Source of the DNA: Bacillota bacterium
GTDB lineage: Bacteria; Bacillota; DSM-12270; Thermacetogeniales; Thermacetogeniaceae
NCBI GenBank assembly: GCA_030627585.1
Contig: DAOURU010000099.1
Location: 1-5,273 of the forward strand
DNA length: 5,273 nt
Reading direction: 5' to 3'
Shown: piece after piece, positions 5,199 through 5,273 of the stretch
Position numbering within the stretch: position 1 is the first letter of the stretch
How the letters are laid out: each line of letters opens with the position of its first letter
Notes under the pieces: model-generated
Database searches by the model: none
Seen by the model: only the letters and a program-made list of their open reading frames with translations
Told to the model about the DNA's origin: nothing
Made by a program: the position numbers and the translations under genes

Positions 5199-5273
5199 TC
5201 TAGGAAGCCGTTGCAAAACCCCTTAACATCACGCCAAAAAAACAACAAAAACCGAAAAAATTTTTCCAGGCGG
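5199..5273 (+). mobile_element. Probable end of another insertion sequence interrupting the IS110 gene
   Basis: IS110 homology stops at about 5198 and is followed by TCTAGGAAGCCGTTGCAAAA, then CCCCTTAACATCACG and an A-rich stretch. A sequence of the form GC-GTTGCAAAA near a boundary resembles the tips of several DDE insertion sequences, and the CTAG just before it could be a target site. No coding sequence can be assigned in the 75 bases available, and the partner end lies outside the window. Confidence 0.4.

Noticed and set aside
1..5273. Composite transposon carrying the 306-residue gene as cargo
   Set aside because: The elements on the two sides belong to different families with unrelated ends, so they cannot move the segment between them together.
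1..5273. CRISPR array, tRNA or rRNA genes
   Set aside because: No regularly spaced repeats and no tRNA- or rRNA-like segments were seen on either strand.

Overview
The window is an insertion-sequence graveyard. It holds parts of four or five different transposable elements and one non-transposase gene that looks intact. The IS families, the strong AGGAG ribosome-binding sites and the mixed base composition suggest a Firmicute, perhaps a clostridial lineage such as the Peptococcaceae. That assignment rests on general recognition of protein style and is only moderately secure.

Layout, left to right. (1) Positions 1 to about 1216, minus strand: an IS3-family element with orfA, an A8 slippery run correctly phased for -1 frameshifting into orfB, and an orfB broken by one extra base at 639-640. 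Its distal end lies at or beyond base 1. (2) 1363-2283, minus: a 306-residue protein of unknown function with one N-terminal membrane segment. It is A+T-rich, has a good ribosome-binding site and is followed by a likely intrinsic terminator at 1315-1342. (3) 2372-2565, minus: a short, heavily mutated remnant of an IS21-type IstB helper ATPase. (4) 2574-2783, minus: a doubtful 69-codon ORF. (5) 2857-4540: a G+C-rich DDE insertion sequence (IS1182/ISNCY-like style) with clear 21-bp terminal inverted repeats (20 of 21 match). Its transposase on the minus strand can be rebuilt to about 465 residues only by correcting three single-base frameshifts. (6) 4541-5198, plus: the 5' part of an IS110-family (DEDD) transposase gene, preceded by a strikingly structured leader. 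(7) 5199-5273: sequence unrelated to IS110 that replaces the rest of the transposase, probably the end of yet another insertion sequence.

The most interesting part is the IS110 leader at 4543-4644. A perfect TATAAT box is followed by an 88-nt segment that folds into a 14-bp outer stem, an asymmetric internal loop and a second hairpin. It ends on the transposase ribosome-binding site. This is where IS110-type elements carry their bridge RNA, and the internal-loop layout is what one such loop would look like. It could instead be a translational control hairpin. The promoter's -35 box would lie in the neighbouring element's terminal repeat.

No element looks able to move by itself as written. 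The single-base indels fall partly in short homopolymers, so sequencing error cannot be excluded as a cause for some of them.
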